Shown one piece after another: positions 8,480-16,183 of a DNA stretch of 64,000 bases; the first letter of the stretch is position 1; the number at the start of each line of letters is the position of its first letter. Origin of the DNA: CBDIDH01 sp965277595 (GTDB taxonomy: Bacteria > Planctomycetota > Planctomycetia > Isosphaerales > Isosphaeraceae). The notes under the pieces are model-generated. The model was not told the origin of the DNA and ran no database searches. It saw only the letters and a program-made list of their open reading frames with translations. Location of the stretch: NCBI GenBank assembly GCA_965277595.1, contig CBDIDH010000002.1:4929532-4993531 (forward strand), given 5' to 3'. The position numbers were made by a program, and so were the translations under genes.

Positions 8480-9041
8480 CGTCATCAGCTAGCTGTTCGA
8501 GGGCCTCCTCGTGGTTGCTGACGTTCAGGTTCAGCTTATCGTTAAACATTCCGAGGTGGCGAGCGATGCTGTCGAGAGCGCCTTTCTTGTCGCTGAGTTT
8601 GATCTTGTGGAGGCGCGCTGTCATGCCGTGCTGCCTCTTCAAAGCTCCGCCATGCGGCTGTCCTTCGAGTTCCTCGTCGGGTTCGCCTGCGCTGCGTTTA
8701 ACTTCGACTTCAAGTCCGGCGATTGCCGCAGCGGTATCATCATCGATGCTGTGAATCGGCTTCAAATTACCGTCCTCATCGAAAGCCTTGCGTATGTCTA
8801 GGAAGGCAAGTTTGGCGTATTCCTTCAGCACGCGATCGGGCGTTATCGAAGTTCTTTCTGCGAGTTTGGCACGGGCTTCGGTCAACGCTTCCTGTATTTC
8901 AGGTTTCTTAAGGTTCTCGTGGCCTATTGAACCCGCCGTATTTTCGCTGTATCCAGCCCTGATCGCAGCCTGAGTTGCGTTCAGGTCGATGAGGTACTCT
9001 TCGACGAATCTTTGTTGCTTCGGGGTTAGGTCATTTGCCAT
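8469..9041 (-). CDS. terS: Terminase small subunit
   Basis: The first half is the classic small terminase pattern: LTPKQQRFVEEYLIDLNATQ, then AAIRAGYSENTAGSIGHENL and KKPEIQEALTEARAKL, a helix-turn-helix that recognises the packaging site. The rest (TSITPDRVLKEYAKLAFLDI and DKKGALDSIARHLGMFNDKL) forms the oligomerisation region. At 190 residues the length is normal for the Terminase_2 family. It opens the leftward late operon, and a terminator at 9051-9071 separates it from the early operon upstream. Confidence 0.9.
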   Translation of the reverse strand: MANDLTPKQQRFVEEYLIDLNATQAAIRAGYSENTAGSIGHENLKKPEIQEALTEARAKLAERTSITPDRVLKEYAKLAFLDIRKAFDEDGNLKPIHSIDDDTAAAIAGLEVEVKRSAGEPDEELEGQPHGGALKRQHGMTARLHKIKLSDKKGALDSIARHLGMFNDKLNLNVSNHEEALEQLADDAKG

Positions 9042-9050
9042 CAGGCTAAT

Positions 9051-9071
9051 AAAAAACCCGCTCGAAGCGGG
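9051..9071 (-). terminator. Intrinsic terminator between early and late operons
   Basis: On the minus strand CCCGC-TTCGA-GCGGG is followed by six T. It lies between the end of the 222-residue gene (9161) and the terS start (9041), so late transcription must either start after it or read through by antitermination. Confidence 0.8.
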
Positions 9072-9160
9072 CGGTGAAAAACAGGGAAAATCCAGATTCT
9101 GGACGTGCGGAGTCGGATTACGGGCCTAATCTTATAGCAATTTTACGATTCGCGCAACCA

Positions 9161-9829
9161 TTATGATTGCGATTTAATCTTCAGAGCCTCGTCCGCCTCT
9201 CGATTAATGTCCCGGATTGCCTTTACCACGATGCCGAGTGCCTTGACGAATTTCGGCTGGTGGCTCCTGAAGGCCGCGAGGGGCTTTGCCTTCGGCTTCT
9301 CGGCCACGATAGCGTCCATCGCAAAAAGGCAATCCTGATCGACCCGGTGAAGGAGCTTGCTGTAGCGGTCCTCCTTGCTCCAGGCCTCGGGGTCGCCTCG
9401 TCCCTCCTCGGCACTCCATTTCACAGAATCGACGGTGGACAGGAAAGCCGTCTTCCAGTCGGTGTACAGCCGGGCGGATCTCTCCTCCCCATCGTCGATG
9501 AGCCTGAGAGAGATCATCATCGAGAGGATCGACTGGTTCTTGAGCCCGGCCCCGGTGATCACTCCGTGGGCAATTCGGACCCATGCCGTCGGGGACTCAA
9601 AAATCCCGTCTGCGCGCGGGACGTTGATTCCATGCTGCTCGGTCCATCCGCCCGGTACGAAGTCGTCGGGACGGCTCGGGTGATTGATGATCGAGGCGGT
9701 GTTTGATTGCCGGAGGAGCCTCGCGACCGAATCGCTGAGGGTTTTGTTCTTTTCGATGGTAGTTTTGAGGACGGCCCGAAGTTCAGGCTTGCTCGCGGTG
9801 GCCAAGTCGATTAGGTCGGTTTCGGTCAT
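9161..9829 (-). CDS. Phage protein, 222 residues, unknown
   Basis: The ATG at 9829 is chosen because GGGGAG precedes it at good distance; an upstream in-frame ATG at 9868 has no ribosome site. The N-terminal 60 residues are helical and charged (MTETDLIDLATASKPELRAV, then a K-rich coil). A middle block around FVPGGWTEQHGINVPRADG is followed by a helical C terminus. It is the last gene of the leftward early operon and ends before the terminator at 9051-9071. I do not recognise a family. Confidence 0.55.
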   Translation of the reverse strand: MTETDLIDLATASKPELRAVLKTTIEKNKTLSDSVARLLRQSNTASIINHPSRPDDFVPGGWTEQHGINVPRADGIFESPTAWVRIAHGVITGAGLKNQSILSMMISLRLIDDGEERSARLYTDWKTAFLSTVDSVKWSAEEGRGDPEAWSKEDRYSKLLHRVDQDCLFAMDAIVAEKPKAKPLAAFRSHQPKFVKALGIVVKAIRDINREADEALKIKSQS

Positions 9830-9894
9830 TCCACTCCCCGTTGTGGTTACTTGAGCAGGATGCCACAAGAGGTTGGGGGTGTCCAGAAGGAGTT

Positions 9895-10254
9895 TTATGA
9901 GCCGCTAATTCGGAGAAGGTGAACGATTCGCTCTAGGTGCTCGGACTCTGTCCCGTATATCGGCTCCCAGTGCCGACGGCTTATCGTGTGGATTCCCTGA
10001 TCGCCACGGTGGTGCACATGGCACAGGCCAATGACGTTCATGTGGTCTTTCCGGCCTCCGGCACCTGTTCCGCAGTGGTGGATTTCCGGGTGCTTGGCCT
10101 TGCAGCCGTGGGCCATGCATCCCAAACTTCTTACTCTCTCCCAGTGATCCCGCTCAGCCTTCGTCGGAGATCTGCTGCGACCTTTCCCCTTCTGGCCTCT
10201 GACGTAAACGGATTGGCCTGTGAGATTCATGCGGACCCGCGATGGCTCTTCCAA
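9895..10254 (-). CDS. Ref-type RecA-dependent HNH nuclease
   Basis: The product contains the signature of the recombination enhancement function family: IHHCGTGAGGRKDHMNVIGL, then CHVHHRG and HTISRRHWEPIYG, with cysteines forming a zinc-bound beta-beta-alpha-metal nuclease. Phage P1 Ref cuts within RecA-coated D-loops. At 119 residues this is a minimal version without the long disordered N terminus of P1 Ref; a short basic N-terminal stretch (GQKGKGRSRSPTKAERD) may serve instead. The gene overlaps the end of dnaC by 28 bases. Neighbours are replication and recombination genes. Confidence 0.75.
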   Translation of the reverse strand: MEEPSRVRMNLTGQSVYVRGQKGKGRSRSPTKAERDHWERVRSLGCMAHGCKAKHPEIHHCGTGAGGRKDHMNVIGLCHVHHRGDQGIHTISRRHWEPIYGTESEHLERIVHLLRISGS

Positions 10255-11003
10255 TCGAATACCATGACTTTCCCGCCATTTTCCTTCATCCGGTCGATCA
10301 CCCGTTCGCCCGCATACTCAGTAAGTTTTGGGAGTGCCAGGTTGCTTATCAATATCGTCGATTTCAAGGCTTCGTATCGCTCGTTTACAATATCGAATAG
10401 GATGTTTAGTTCGGTGCTCGATCCGTATTGGATGCCAATCTCGTCCAGGATTAGCAAGTCTGGCGACGAAAACCTGGATATCGCCTCCTCCTCAGTCACA
10501 AGGCTATCACGACGGAAGGTGTCCTTTACTGTTCGAAAAGCCCTTCCTGCTGTGATGTAAACCGCACTTGCTGCGTGCTCTCGGATGATATGGCTAGCGA
10601 CGGCGCAAGAAAGGTGCGTCTTCCCCGTTCCGGCATTGCCGCAGAGGATCATCCCTCTTCCGATTGACCGATGGCTCGGGAAATTTGCGGCATAGTCTTG
10701 GCAGGTCGTGAGGATTCGTTCCGATTTCTCGCCGTCCGGGATGTATGCATCGAAGCCAGCATCGGCGAACCTCGTAGGGATTTTGGATTGTTCGATGTCC
10801 CTCTCAATTTTCCGCTTCCGTGCCCTATTCTCCTGAGCCTGCCTCTCAGCATATTGATCGGATAAACGTTTAGCCTCTTGCTCGGCCAGGCAATCGTCAC
10901 AGCGCCCGTCTGCCCATTGGCTGCCAGTCAATCTTACCTGTTTGACCGTTACCAGACCATGAATTGGGCAAGGGAACTCAATAGTCCTGGTTTCAAGTGA
11001 CAT
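10227..11003 (-). CDS. dnaC: DnaC-like helicase loader (AAA+ ATPase)
   Basis: I take ATG 11003 as the start because it overlaps the stop of the gene before it by 11 bases and has AAGGA upstream; longer starts at 11060 or 11168 are possible. The N terminus carries cysteines (FPCPIHG and GRCDDC) like a zinc knuckle. The ATPase shows Walker A ILCGNAGTGKTHLS, Walker B PDLLILDEIG, and the sensor TILISNLALP. Proteins of this type load the replicative helicase onto the phage origin marked by the adjacent replication protein. The end overlaps the Ref gene. Confidence 0.85.
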   Translation of the reverse strand: MSLETRTIEFPCPIHGLVTVKQVRLTGSQWADGRCDDCLAEQEAKRLSDQYAERQAQENRARKRKIERDIEQSKIPTRFADAGFDAYIPDGEKSERILTTCQDYAANFPSHRSIGRGMILCGNAGTGKTHLSCAVASHIIREHAASAVYITAGRAFRTVKDTFRRDSLVTEEEAISRFSSPDLLILDEIGIQYGSSTELNILFDIVNERYEALKSTILISNLALPKLTEYAGERVIDRMKENGGKVMVFDWKSHRGSA

Positions 11004-11679
11004 CAAATCCTTCGGTCCCTGCGTAATAGTCTTGCTTTGCGAATCCGGTGTGCTTTCCATTCTGGTCTCCCCTTGGTTCAAAAATATCGGTCCAATTGCT
11101 CGTGATTGATTTTTCGAGAATCTCGGAGGGGTCGTGACCTTTGCCTCTCCACTTCTCAAGCTTGTCAATAATCAGCTTCGTGGCTTTTTCTGTCGGAACG
11201 GCTCGTTTATTCTTCCGCATATCAAGGTAGGCATCCCACATATCAAGAGGCATCCAATCCGGCAAAGGGGTGGCGAGCGACTTCTTGTCTTTCTCTTTCT
11301 CTGTCTCTATTTCTGTCTCTTTCTCTTTCTCTGTCTCTGGGGTAGCAGGATGCTTAAGCTCCGCTAGCGAATTGCTAGCAATATGATCCGCATCTATAAA
11401 TCCTTTATCAATCAGAGGCTTTATAGCTTTTCTGAACTCCTCAACAGTTCGGCGTAATCTAAAAGCGATCTCCTCGTCGGAACCCTTTATTATACCGCTA
11501 TCAAGGTCGCTATTCTCACTTGCTAGCAGCCAAAGCATCGGTGCTAGCGCTCTGCTAGCATCAGGCAGTGAGTGAAACCGGAAGTTGTCGAGTAGTCTTT
11601 TGTGTAGCCTAATCCAGGGGGGGCTGCGATCCTTATAATGTTGGAACTCGCTCCAATCTTTCACGCGGTATGTAATCAT
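10993..11679 (-). CDS. Phage replication initiation protein (winged-helix, O/DnaT-like)
   Basis: The 228-residue product begins MITYRVKDWSEFQHYKDRSP and PPWIRLHKRLLDNFRF, a start common to phage replication proteins with a winged-helix fold. Residues 100-135 are a low-complexity run of repeated KEKETE-type units, a flexible charged linker; the DNA there is a repetitive tctttctctgtctc tract. The C-terminal part is helical and could contact the DnaC-like loader encoded next. It overlaps the GIY-YIG-like gene by 4 bases and dnaC by 11 bases, so all three are translationally coupled. Confidence 0.65.
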   Translation of the reverse strand: MITYRVKDWSEFQHYKDRSPPWIRLHKRLLDNFRFHSLPDASRALAPMLWLLASENSDLDSGIIKGSDEEIAFRLRRTVEEFRKAIKPLIDKGFIDADHIASNSLAELKHPATPETEKEKETEIETEKEKDKKSLATPLPDWMPLDMWDAYLDMRKNKRAVPTEKATKLIIDKLEKWRGKGHDPSEILEKSITSNWTDIFEPRGDQNGKHTGFAKQDYYAGTEGFDVT

Positions 11680-11957
11680 TGTTGCCCCCTGTAGCTAGGA
11701 AGGTGTTCTTCAATGAAAGCGGAAACGTCCTCTGCGGTTGCGGCGAGCAGTTCTCGCCCACACAGCCGCGGAAAGGATCGGCAAACGAGAGCTTCAAAGT
11801 TGAAAGCTGAGGCACGGTCAGGCATTAGCCATTTATTGTAGAAGTCGAATCCATCGCAACCGTAGCAAAATCTACGTTTCTCAGGATGTTTAGAAACGCC
11901 CACTTTGCAGTTGTGGCGAACGCCGTAGGTGTATTGTTTGAATACGTAAAGATACAT
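11676..11957 (-). CDS. Small GIY-YIG-like protein (T5orf172 type)
   Basis: The 93 residues start MYLYVFKQYTYGVRHNCKVG and continue VGVSKHPEKRRF, which fits the first strand and the KIGxSxxPxxR motif of GIY-YIG domains of the T5orf172 type. The C-terminal half includes FNFEALVCRSFP, where a catalytic glutamate is expected. An AAGGAGG site lies 4 bases upstream of the ATG. It overlaps the replication gene by 4 bases. A nuclease role is plausible but not certain given the short length. Confidence 0.5.
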   Translation of the reverse strand: MYLYVFKQYTYGVRHNCKVGVSKHPEKRRFCYGCDGFDFYNKWLMPDRASAFNFEALVCRSFPRLCGRELLAATAEDVSAFIEEHLPSYRGQQ

Positions 11958-12050
11958 AAGCCTCCTTGTCGGCTAGCCTTGTTATGGGAGTCGGGGCAGG
12001 CGGCACAAGGAAACCGCTTTTCGCGCATCGGGAGCAACCCCTAGCCTATC

Positions 12051-12078
12051 CCCGCTCATAATCACCCAACGGAGCGGG
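12051..12078. other. GC hairpin downstream of rusA
   Basis: CCCGCTC (12051-12057) pairs with GAGCGGG (12072-12078) around a 14-base loop. No T run follows on either strand. It lies in the 180-base space between the rusA stop and the GIY-YIG-like gene, so it may limit transcription between the two halves of the operon. The rest of that gap shows no convincing gene. Confidence 0.3.
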
Positions 12079-12137
12079 TGACTATCTTCTTATCACGGCC
12101 TTATATTTTATGGAAGCAATTATATGCCGCCTTTATT

Positions 12138-12500
12138 TTAACCTTCGATATCCGTAAGAACTACCTTTGCGCCCTCGATTCCCTCGTAGACCCACCGGAC
12201 CTCAGTCGCCTCTATGAGGCTGTCGTCTGCCAGGATGCTCTGTCGCACTAAGAGGTCTTCGACCGCCTTGATTAGGTTGTTCTTATCCCTGCGACGGTTG
12301 TCGTCCGGCTTTCGGATCAGCAGGGTGAAAGCGACCTTTCCGGTGTGCCGGTGGTTTCGGTCGGGCTGCGTTAGAATCGTCCATCCCGCTTCAGTGATCC
12401 AAGCCTTGTATGCTGCGGTCTTGACCCTGCCGCCGCCCTTTTTGTTAGCGAATAATTGGTTCACGGATGGCGGGTAGGGAATCAGAAGCTCGGTCCTCAC
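12138..12500 (-). CDS. rusA: RusA-family Holliday junction resolvase
   Basis: The protein has the usual RusA length (120 residues) and pattern: LLIPYPPSVNQLFANKKGGG at the start, then LLIRKPDDNRRRDKNNLIKA with the catalytic aspartates, VEDLLVRQSILADDSLIEAT, and a final strand EGAKVVLTDIEG. RusA dimers cut four-way DNA junctions made during phage recombination and replication. It overlaps the small upstream gene by 4 bases and belongs to the leftward operon starting at the Cro-like repressor. Confidence 0.9.
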   Translation of the reverse strand: MRTELLIPYPPSVNQLFANKKGGGRVKTAAYKAWITEAGWTILTQPDRNHRHTGKVAFTLLIRKPDDNRRRDKNNLIKAVEDLLVRQSILADDSLIEATEVRWVYEGIEGAKVVLTDIEG

Positions 12501-12706
12501 TCCTGGTGGCTGGCCGTTCCCAGCTTGGCGAGGTCATCCTTTAGCCTGGCGTTGTCGGTCTCCAAGACCTTGATCCGCTCGTGGTATCTGTCTCTATCCT
12601 GCCAATGCTGCTCGTTGAAGTGGTCGAGGACCGCGAAAAAGGCGTCTTCCTTCTTCATGCCCTTCAAGAGAAACGCGTGATAGAGTCTGCGGGATTCATT
12701 CGGCAT
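12497..12706 (-). CDS. Small coiled-coil phage protein, 69 residues
   Basis: This small protein (MPNESRRLYHAFLLKGMKKE...) is helical throughout, with an HWQDRDRYHERIKVLETDNA heptad-like stretch near the C terminus. It overlaps the Cro-like gene upstream by 11 bases and rusA by 4 bases, showing it is a translated member of the operon. No family is recognised. Confidence 0.6.
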   Translation of the reverse strand: MPNESRRLYHAFLLKGMKKEDAFFAVLDHFNEQHWQDRDRYHERIKVLETDNARLKDDLAKLGTASHQE

Positions 12707-12899
12707 GCTGATCGGCTATGTAATTAACAAGCTTGCTTATGGTTGCGCCTCGCAGCGTAAAAGTCTCATGATTGCGGTTGCGTGTTATTGTACTTCTTGC
12801 GATGCCTGTCTCTCGGCATAAGCGTCTAAGCCCACCCGCTTTTTTCAAGGCTGTCTTTATGATTTGACTCGGTTGTAATATTTGTAGTGGTGGTTGCAT
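12696..12899 (-). CDS. Cro/CI-like helix-turn-helix regulator
   Basis: The 67-residue protein is one DNA-binding domain: IIKTALKKAGGLRRLCRETG, then IARSTITRNRN as recognition helix, then TISKLVNYIADQ. This is the size of Cro-type regulators. It is the first gene of the leftward early operon and faces the rightward recombination operon across a short shared control region (12900-12972) with repeated GGTTGCA-like boxes. It probably regulates one or both operons from there. Confidence 0.7.
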   Translation of the reverse strand: MQPPLQILQPSQIIKTALKKAGGLRRLCRETGIARSTITRNRNHETFTLRGATISKLVNYIADQHAE

Positions 12900-12907
12900 A
12901 ATATCGC

Positions 12908-12936
12908 TTGACTGGCGGTTGCACTTAATTTACTGT
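12908..12936 (+). promoter_or_regulatory. Rightward sigma70-type promoter for the recombination operon
   Basis: TTGACT (12908-12913) and TACTGT (12931-12936) are 17 bases apart. Short repeats (GGTTGCA at about 12891, GGTTGCAC at 12918, TGTTGCCA at 12934) overlap or flank it and could be operators for the divergent Cro-like protein. Confidence 0.55.
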
Positions 12937-12972
12937 TGCCATAGTTTGTTAGCAATGTCAATTGGAGATTAT

Positions 12973-13461
12973 ATGAGCGTCCACGATAGTCTGCGGAAGT
13001 TAAAGGAAATTCGATACGAGATGGAGCCTGAAGACTTGGCAGGTCTTAGCGAAGGGCTATCAGATTCCAATGAGTTTCAATCATTGTGTCTAGAAATAGC
13101 CGAGTCTGCCGTTGAGCATGAATTACAAGCTGAAGCGGTATCGGCCAGGATCAAAGAGCTTACGGAACGCAAGGGACGATTGCTCAGAACGTCAGAAAGC
13201 CTCAGGAGCATTGTGCTGCAGGCAATGGAGATACGAAATGAGACCTGCATCAAGGCACCAACGCTTACCCTGAGCGTCAGCACACGCAAAGGCGATTTGG
13301 TTATTACAGACGAGGCCCTTATACCGTCGAGGTTTTTTACACCTCAACCTCCAGTTTTGGATAAGAAAAGCTTGAAAGAGGCGGTCGTGGGTGATGGTGA
13401 AATAATAGAAGGCACCACGCTGGGAAACGGCTCCATAAGCTTAACGATAAGGAGAAAGTAA
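12973..13461 (+). CDS. Siphovirus Gp157-family protein
   Basis: The start ATG 12973 has GGAG five bases upstream; an earlier ATG at 12955 lacks one. The 162-residue protein has a long helical first half (SVHDSLRKLKEIRYEMEPED to SESLRSIVLQAMEI) and a C-terminal strand-rich part: RNETCIKAPTLTLSVSTRKG, then LIPSRFFTPQPPVLDKKSLK. This is the pattern of Gp157 proteins, which are regularly encoded beside phage single-strand annealing recombinases; their exact role is unknown, though a resistance function was proposed for one member. Its stop overlaps the bet start by one base. Confidence 0.8.
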   Translation: MSVHDSLRKLKEIRYEMEPEDLAGLSEGLSDSNEFQSLCLEIAESAVEHELQAEAVSARIKELTERKGRLLRTSESLRSIVLQAMEIRNETCIKAPTLTLSVSTRKGDLVITDEALIPSRFFTPQPPVLDKKSLKEAVVGDGEIIEGTTLGNGSISLTIRRK

Positions 13462-14429
13462 TGAACGATTTGGTACAGAGAAATTACAGTGCACCTCAGC
13501 TTGCGCTGATACGGCAGACGGTGGCCAAAGACTGCAACCCTCAGGAATTTGACCTGTTCATGGAAATCTGTAAGCATCAAGGGCTAGACCCTTTCCGTAA
13601 ACAGATTTATGCTTTTGTGTTCAAGAAAAACAAAAAAAGCAAGGACGATAACGGCAAGTGGCATGAGATTGAGGAACGCAACTTAACGCCCGTCACCAGC
13701 ATTGATGGCTACAGGTCCAAGGCGGCAAGGTGCTCCGACTACAGGCCGGACGATCAGGAGCCTACGTTTGAGTATAGCGACGACGCAAAGAATGAAGACA
13801 CTAACCCGCTCGGGATCATCAAATGCACGGTGCGGGCTTATAGGTTCGGTCCGGACAAGCAATGGCATCCATGTGTTGGGACTGCATATTGGGATGAATA
13901 CGCCCCGATTGTGGAAGATGGAGAATGGAAGGACGGAAAGTTTGTTGGAAACGGCAAGCTTGTCTTAGACAAGAAAAAATCCAACTGGCGTCGCATGGCA
14001 AGAACCATGATAGCGAAGTGCGCTGAAGCGCAGTCGCTACGGAAGGGATGGCCTGATGAAATGAGCGGCCTCTACGTGCAAGAGGAGGTTGACAAGGCTT
14101 ACCTTGATATGACAGCCACGGAAGCCGCCGATGCCCACGAACGTGACGAAAGGCTTAAACGGGTATCCGGCAAGGAATCAATTCCGGCAATCTTCGAGCA
14201 GTCCATAGGATTGCAGTTAGTCCCATCGGGTGAGTTTGCTGACAGGGTTCTAGAGTATATACGCGGGTTTGATACGGTTGAAGCCTTCGACTTCTGGAGG
14301 GAACAAAACACAATTGCCTTAAAGCAATTCTGGGCGTACATGCCGACGGATGCTTTGGAGCTAAAAAAGAGCCTAGAGGAAACACGGGACAAAATTAACA
14401 AAACAATTATCACAAAGGATGTGGGATAG
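13461..14429 (+). CDS. bet: Bet/RecT-family single-strand annealing recombinase
   Basis: The 322-residue protein matches phage recombination protein Bet. Conserved stretches are FDLFMEICKHQGLDPFRKQI, VTSIDGYRSKAAR, ECTVRAYR-like and GTAYWDEYAP strands, and WRRMARTMIAKCAEAQSLRK near the end of the domain. Such proteins anneal complementary strands during phage recombination and partner with SSB, encoded two genes later. The C-terminal 90 residues are helical and less conserved. Codon use is more AT-rich than in the late module, like the rest of this operon. Confidence 0.9.
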   Translation: MNDLVQRNYSAPQLALIRQTVAKDCNPQEFDLFMEICKHQGLDPFRKQIYAFVFKKNKKSKDDNGKWHEIEERNLTPVTSIDGYRSKAARCSDYRPDDQEPTFEYSDDAKNEDTNPLGIIKCTVRAYRFGPDKQWHPCVGTAYWDEYAPIVEDGEWKDGKFVGNGKLVLDKKKSNWRRMARTMIAKCAEAQSLRKGWPDEMSGLYVQEEVDKAYLDMTATEAADAHERDERLKRVSGKESIPAIFEQSIGLQLVPSGEFADRVLEYIRGFDTVEAFDFWREQNTIALKQFWAYMPTDALELKKSLEETRDKINKTIITKDVG

Positions 14430-14619
14430 GAATACCCGTGAGGGTAACGAGAGTCAACCGGGGTGACGAGAGTCGTTAAAGCGCATGATTATCTATGGTT
14501 AATACCGGTTCCTTGACCATAGATGGGGGAAGCACAAACTCAAACAAGATGTGCGAGGATGGGGCGGTTTGCTAGCGCCGCCCTATCACTATGTATAGTC
14601 GGCATTGAAAGGATAGATT
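14430..14619 (+). other. Structured spacer between bet and the ssb fragment
   Basis: No gene is seen here. The stretch starts with two near-identical direct copies (GTAACGAGAGTCA and GTGACGAGAGTCG), then a perfect 9-bp inverted repeat ATCTATGGT/ACCATAGAT (14491-14499 and 14516-14524), then a GC hairpin GGGCGG/CCGCCC around 14555-14577. It could be an attenuator, an RNA stability element or a binding site. Confidence 0.4.
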
Positions 14620-14745
14620 ATGGCAGGAAGCGTCAATAAAGTAATAATTGTAGGGAATCTCGGAAAAGATCCTGACGTGCGCAGCACTCAGGATGGCCGA
14701 AAGATCGTTAATCTAACTGTGGCCACGTCTGAAAGCTGGAAATGA
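14620..14745 (+). pseudogene. ssb: Truncated ssb: first 41 codons of a single-strand binding protein
   Basis: The frame begins with a ribosome site (AAAGGA) and encodes MAGSVNKVIIVGNLGKDPDV and then RSTQDGRKIVNLTVATSESW plus K before a TGA stop. This is the exact N-terminal third of an SSB OB-fold. It stops at the point where full SSBs continue with WKDxxGEKxERTEW. An HNH endonuclease gene follows 60 bases later and then a complete second ssb. The fragment cannot bind DNA normally and looks like the left part of a gene broken or copied during homing endonuclease invasion. Confidence 0.75.
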
Positions 14746-14805
14746 TTGACCTATGAAAGATGGCATGCTATTCACTGCTAACGCGTCCACAACGAAGGAG
14801 TCTTT

Positions 14806-15318
14806 ATGCCTGCGCCTATTCCACCGTTCAAGAGATTACTTAGTAGCTATCGAGTAAATGAAACTACCGGTTGCTGGGAATGGACGGGTTCATTAACAGC
14901 TAAGGGATATGGCCAGATCAAGGCATTTGGAAGAATGAGGGGAGCGCATATCGTATCCTATGAGTTACATAAGGGTCCGATACCTGCTGGGTGCGAAATA
15001 TTGCATAGCTGCGATAATAAGCCCTGTATTAATCCTGATCATCTTTCGGCACATTCCCACGCAAAGAATATGAAAGAAGCCGCAGAAAGAGGGTTGATGC
15101 CAAAGGGCGAAAATCATTCGAGATTTAAAAAACCCGGAAGGCGAGGGATTGCCAGTAGCCAATCGCTGCCGGTGAGGGTTAAGGGCAAGGTTTATGGTAG
15201 CAAAAAGGAAGCTGAGAAAATGCTTGGCCTTGGCTCTGGAACTGTGAGTTACTGGATAAAAACGAAGCCGGAAATAGCAAACGAAATAACGAGAGAGGAG
15301 TACCACAATGCTAAATAA
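14806..15318 (+). CDS. HNH homing endonuclease with NUMOD-type C terminus
   Basis: The 170 residues show an HNH_3 type nuclease: GCWEWTGSLTAKGYGQIKAF, then RMRGAHIVSYELHKGPIPAG, then ILHSCDNKPCINPDHLSAHS. The C-terminal segment PVRVKGKVYGSKKEAEKMLG followed by LGSGTVSYWI resembles a NUMOD/IENR helix-turn-helix that reads the DNA target. It lies between a truncated and an intact ssb, and its stop codon is beyond the start of the intact ssb by 11 bases. A ribosome site (AAGGAG) precedes the ATG. This placement is typical for a free-standing homing nuclease targeting a conserved phage gene. Confidence 0.8.
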   Translation: MPAPIPPFKRLLSSYRVNETTGCWEWTGSLTAKGYGQIKAFGRMRGAHIVSYELHKGPIPAGCEILHSCDNKPCINPDHLSAHSHAKNMKEAAERGLMPKGENHSRFKKPGRRGIASSQSLPVRVKGKVYGSKKEAEKMLGLGSGTVSYWIKTKPEIANEITREEYHNAK

Positions 15319-15742
15319 ATGTTGCTTTATTGGGAATCTAGGCCGCGATCCTGAAATAAGATCGACTCAAGCGGGGAAAGAGATTGGGAATCTATCCTTG
15401 GGCGTTACGGAAAAGTGGAAGGATACATCCGGTGAGAAGAAAGAGCGGACGGAGTGGGTTCGCGTTGTAATCTTCAGTGAAGGTTTGGTCAAAATTGCAA
15501 AATCCTACCTAAAAAAAGGGTCAAAAGTCTACATCGAAGGCCAGCTACAAACGCGAAAGTGGACCGACAAAGATGGGGCCGAAAAGTATTCCACTGAGGT
15601 TGTGCTTCAGGGGTTTGACGCGAAGCTAATCATGCTGAACAAGGTCGAAAGCGATGTCGATGGGCGAGAGGATATGCCAGCACATCAAGCAAAGGCCCCA
15701 ACCAGTCAGACACCATATGACGACTCAGAAATCCCGTTCTAA
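15308..15742 (+). CDS. ssb: Single-stranded DNA-binding protein
   Basis: This is a full-length SSB of 144 residues. The OB fold is complete (NKCCFIGNLGRDPEIRSTQA, then TEWVRVVIFSEGLVKIAKSY, then KKGSKVYIEGQLQTRKW), and the acidic tail ends in DDSEIPF, the tip that binds partner proteins. It covers single strands during phage replication and Bet-mediated annealing. Its start overlaps the HNH gene by 11 bases, so the two are translationally coupled. It is clearly related to but different in sequence from the truncated copy at 14620-14745. Confidence 0.92.
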   Translation: MLNKCCFIGNLGRDPEIRSTQAGKEIGNLSLGVTEKWKDTSGEKKERTEWVRVVIFSEGLVKIAKSYLKKGSKVYIEGQLQTRKWTDKDGAEKYSTEVVLQGFDAKLIMLNKVESDVDGREDMPAHQAKAPTSQTPYDDSEIPF

Positions 15743-15745
15743 GCC

Positions 15746-16183
15746 ATGGCCGACTTACTCGATATCCCATTCAAATCCGTCCAAGGCAAACTCCCTGCTT
15801 CGGTCCTGCACCGTCTTATCGACGCGGTATCGATGTCGGGGGATAAACGGCTCGTGCTTTCGCTCAAAGAGCAGAAGAGAAAGCGGAGCCTGAGCCAGAA
15901 TGCCTATCTCTGGGCCGTGGTATACGGACGGATCGTCGAGGTTTTTCGCGAGCACGGTAACAACGTCGATGCCGAGGATGTCCACGCCTTCTGCAAGGAC
16001 CAGGTCGGCAAGCTCAAGCAGGTGTTCGTTACCCCCGACGGAGAAGTCCTTACCGGGCCTGGCTCGACCGCCAAGCTCGGGACGATGGAGTTTGAGGAGT
16101 ACCTTACCAAGATTCGGGCATGGGCGGCTGAAACGCTCGGGTTGGCCATCCCGCTCCCCAACGAGGGGGAACCCGATGCCTGA
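15746..16183 (+). CDS. ninB: NinB/Orf-type recombination mediator
   Basis: The 145-residue protein has the NinB pattern: a first strand, LVLSLKEQKRKRSLSQNAYL, WAVVYGRIVEVFREHGNNVD, a helix with DVHAFCKDQVGK, and TMEFEEYLTKIRAWAAETLG at the end. Lambda Orf (NinB) helps single-strand annealing proteins load on SSB-coated DNA, so the place after bet and ssb fits. It starts 3 bases after the ssb stop and overlaps the next gene by 8 bases. GC content jumps upward at this gene compared with bet and ssb, which suggests a different recent history. Confidence 0.8.
   Translation: MADLLDIPFKSVQGKLPASVLHRLIDAVSMSGDKRLVLSLKEQKRKRSLSQNAYLWAVVYGRIVEVFREHGNNVDAEDVHAFCKDQVGKLKQVFVTPDGEVLTGPGSTAKLGTMEFEEYLTKIRAWAAETLGLAIPLPNEGEPDA

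Noticed and set aside
11825..12037. A small leftward Cys-containing gene (MREKRFPCAACPDSHNKAS)
   Set aside because: It would overlap the GIY-YIG-like gene by 130 bases in another frame; the AAGGAGG inside it serves that gene instead.
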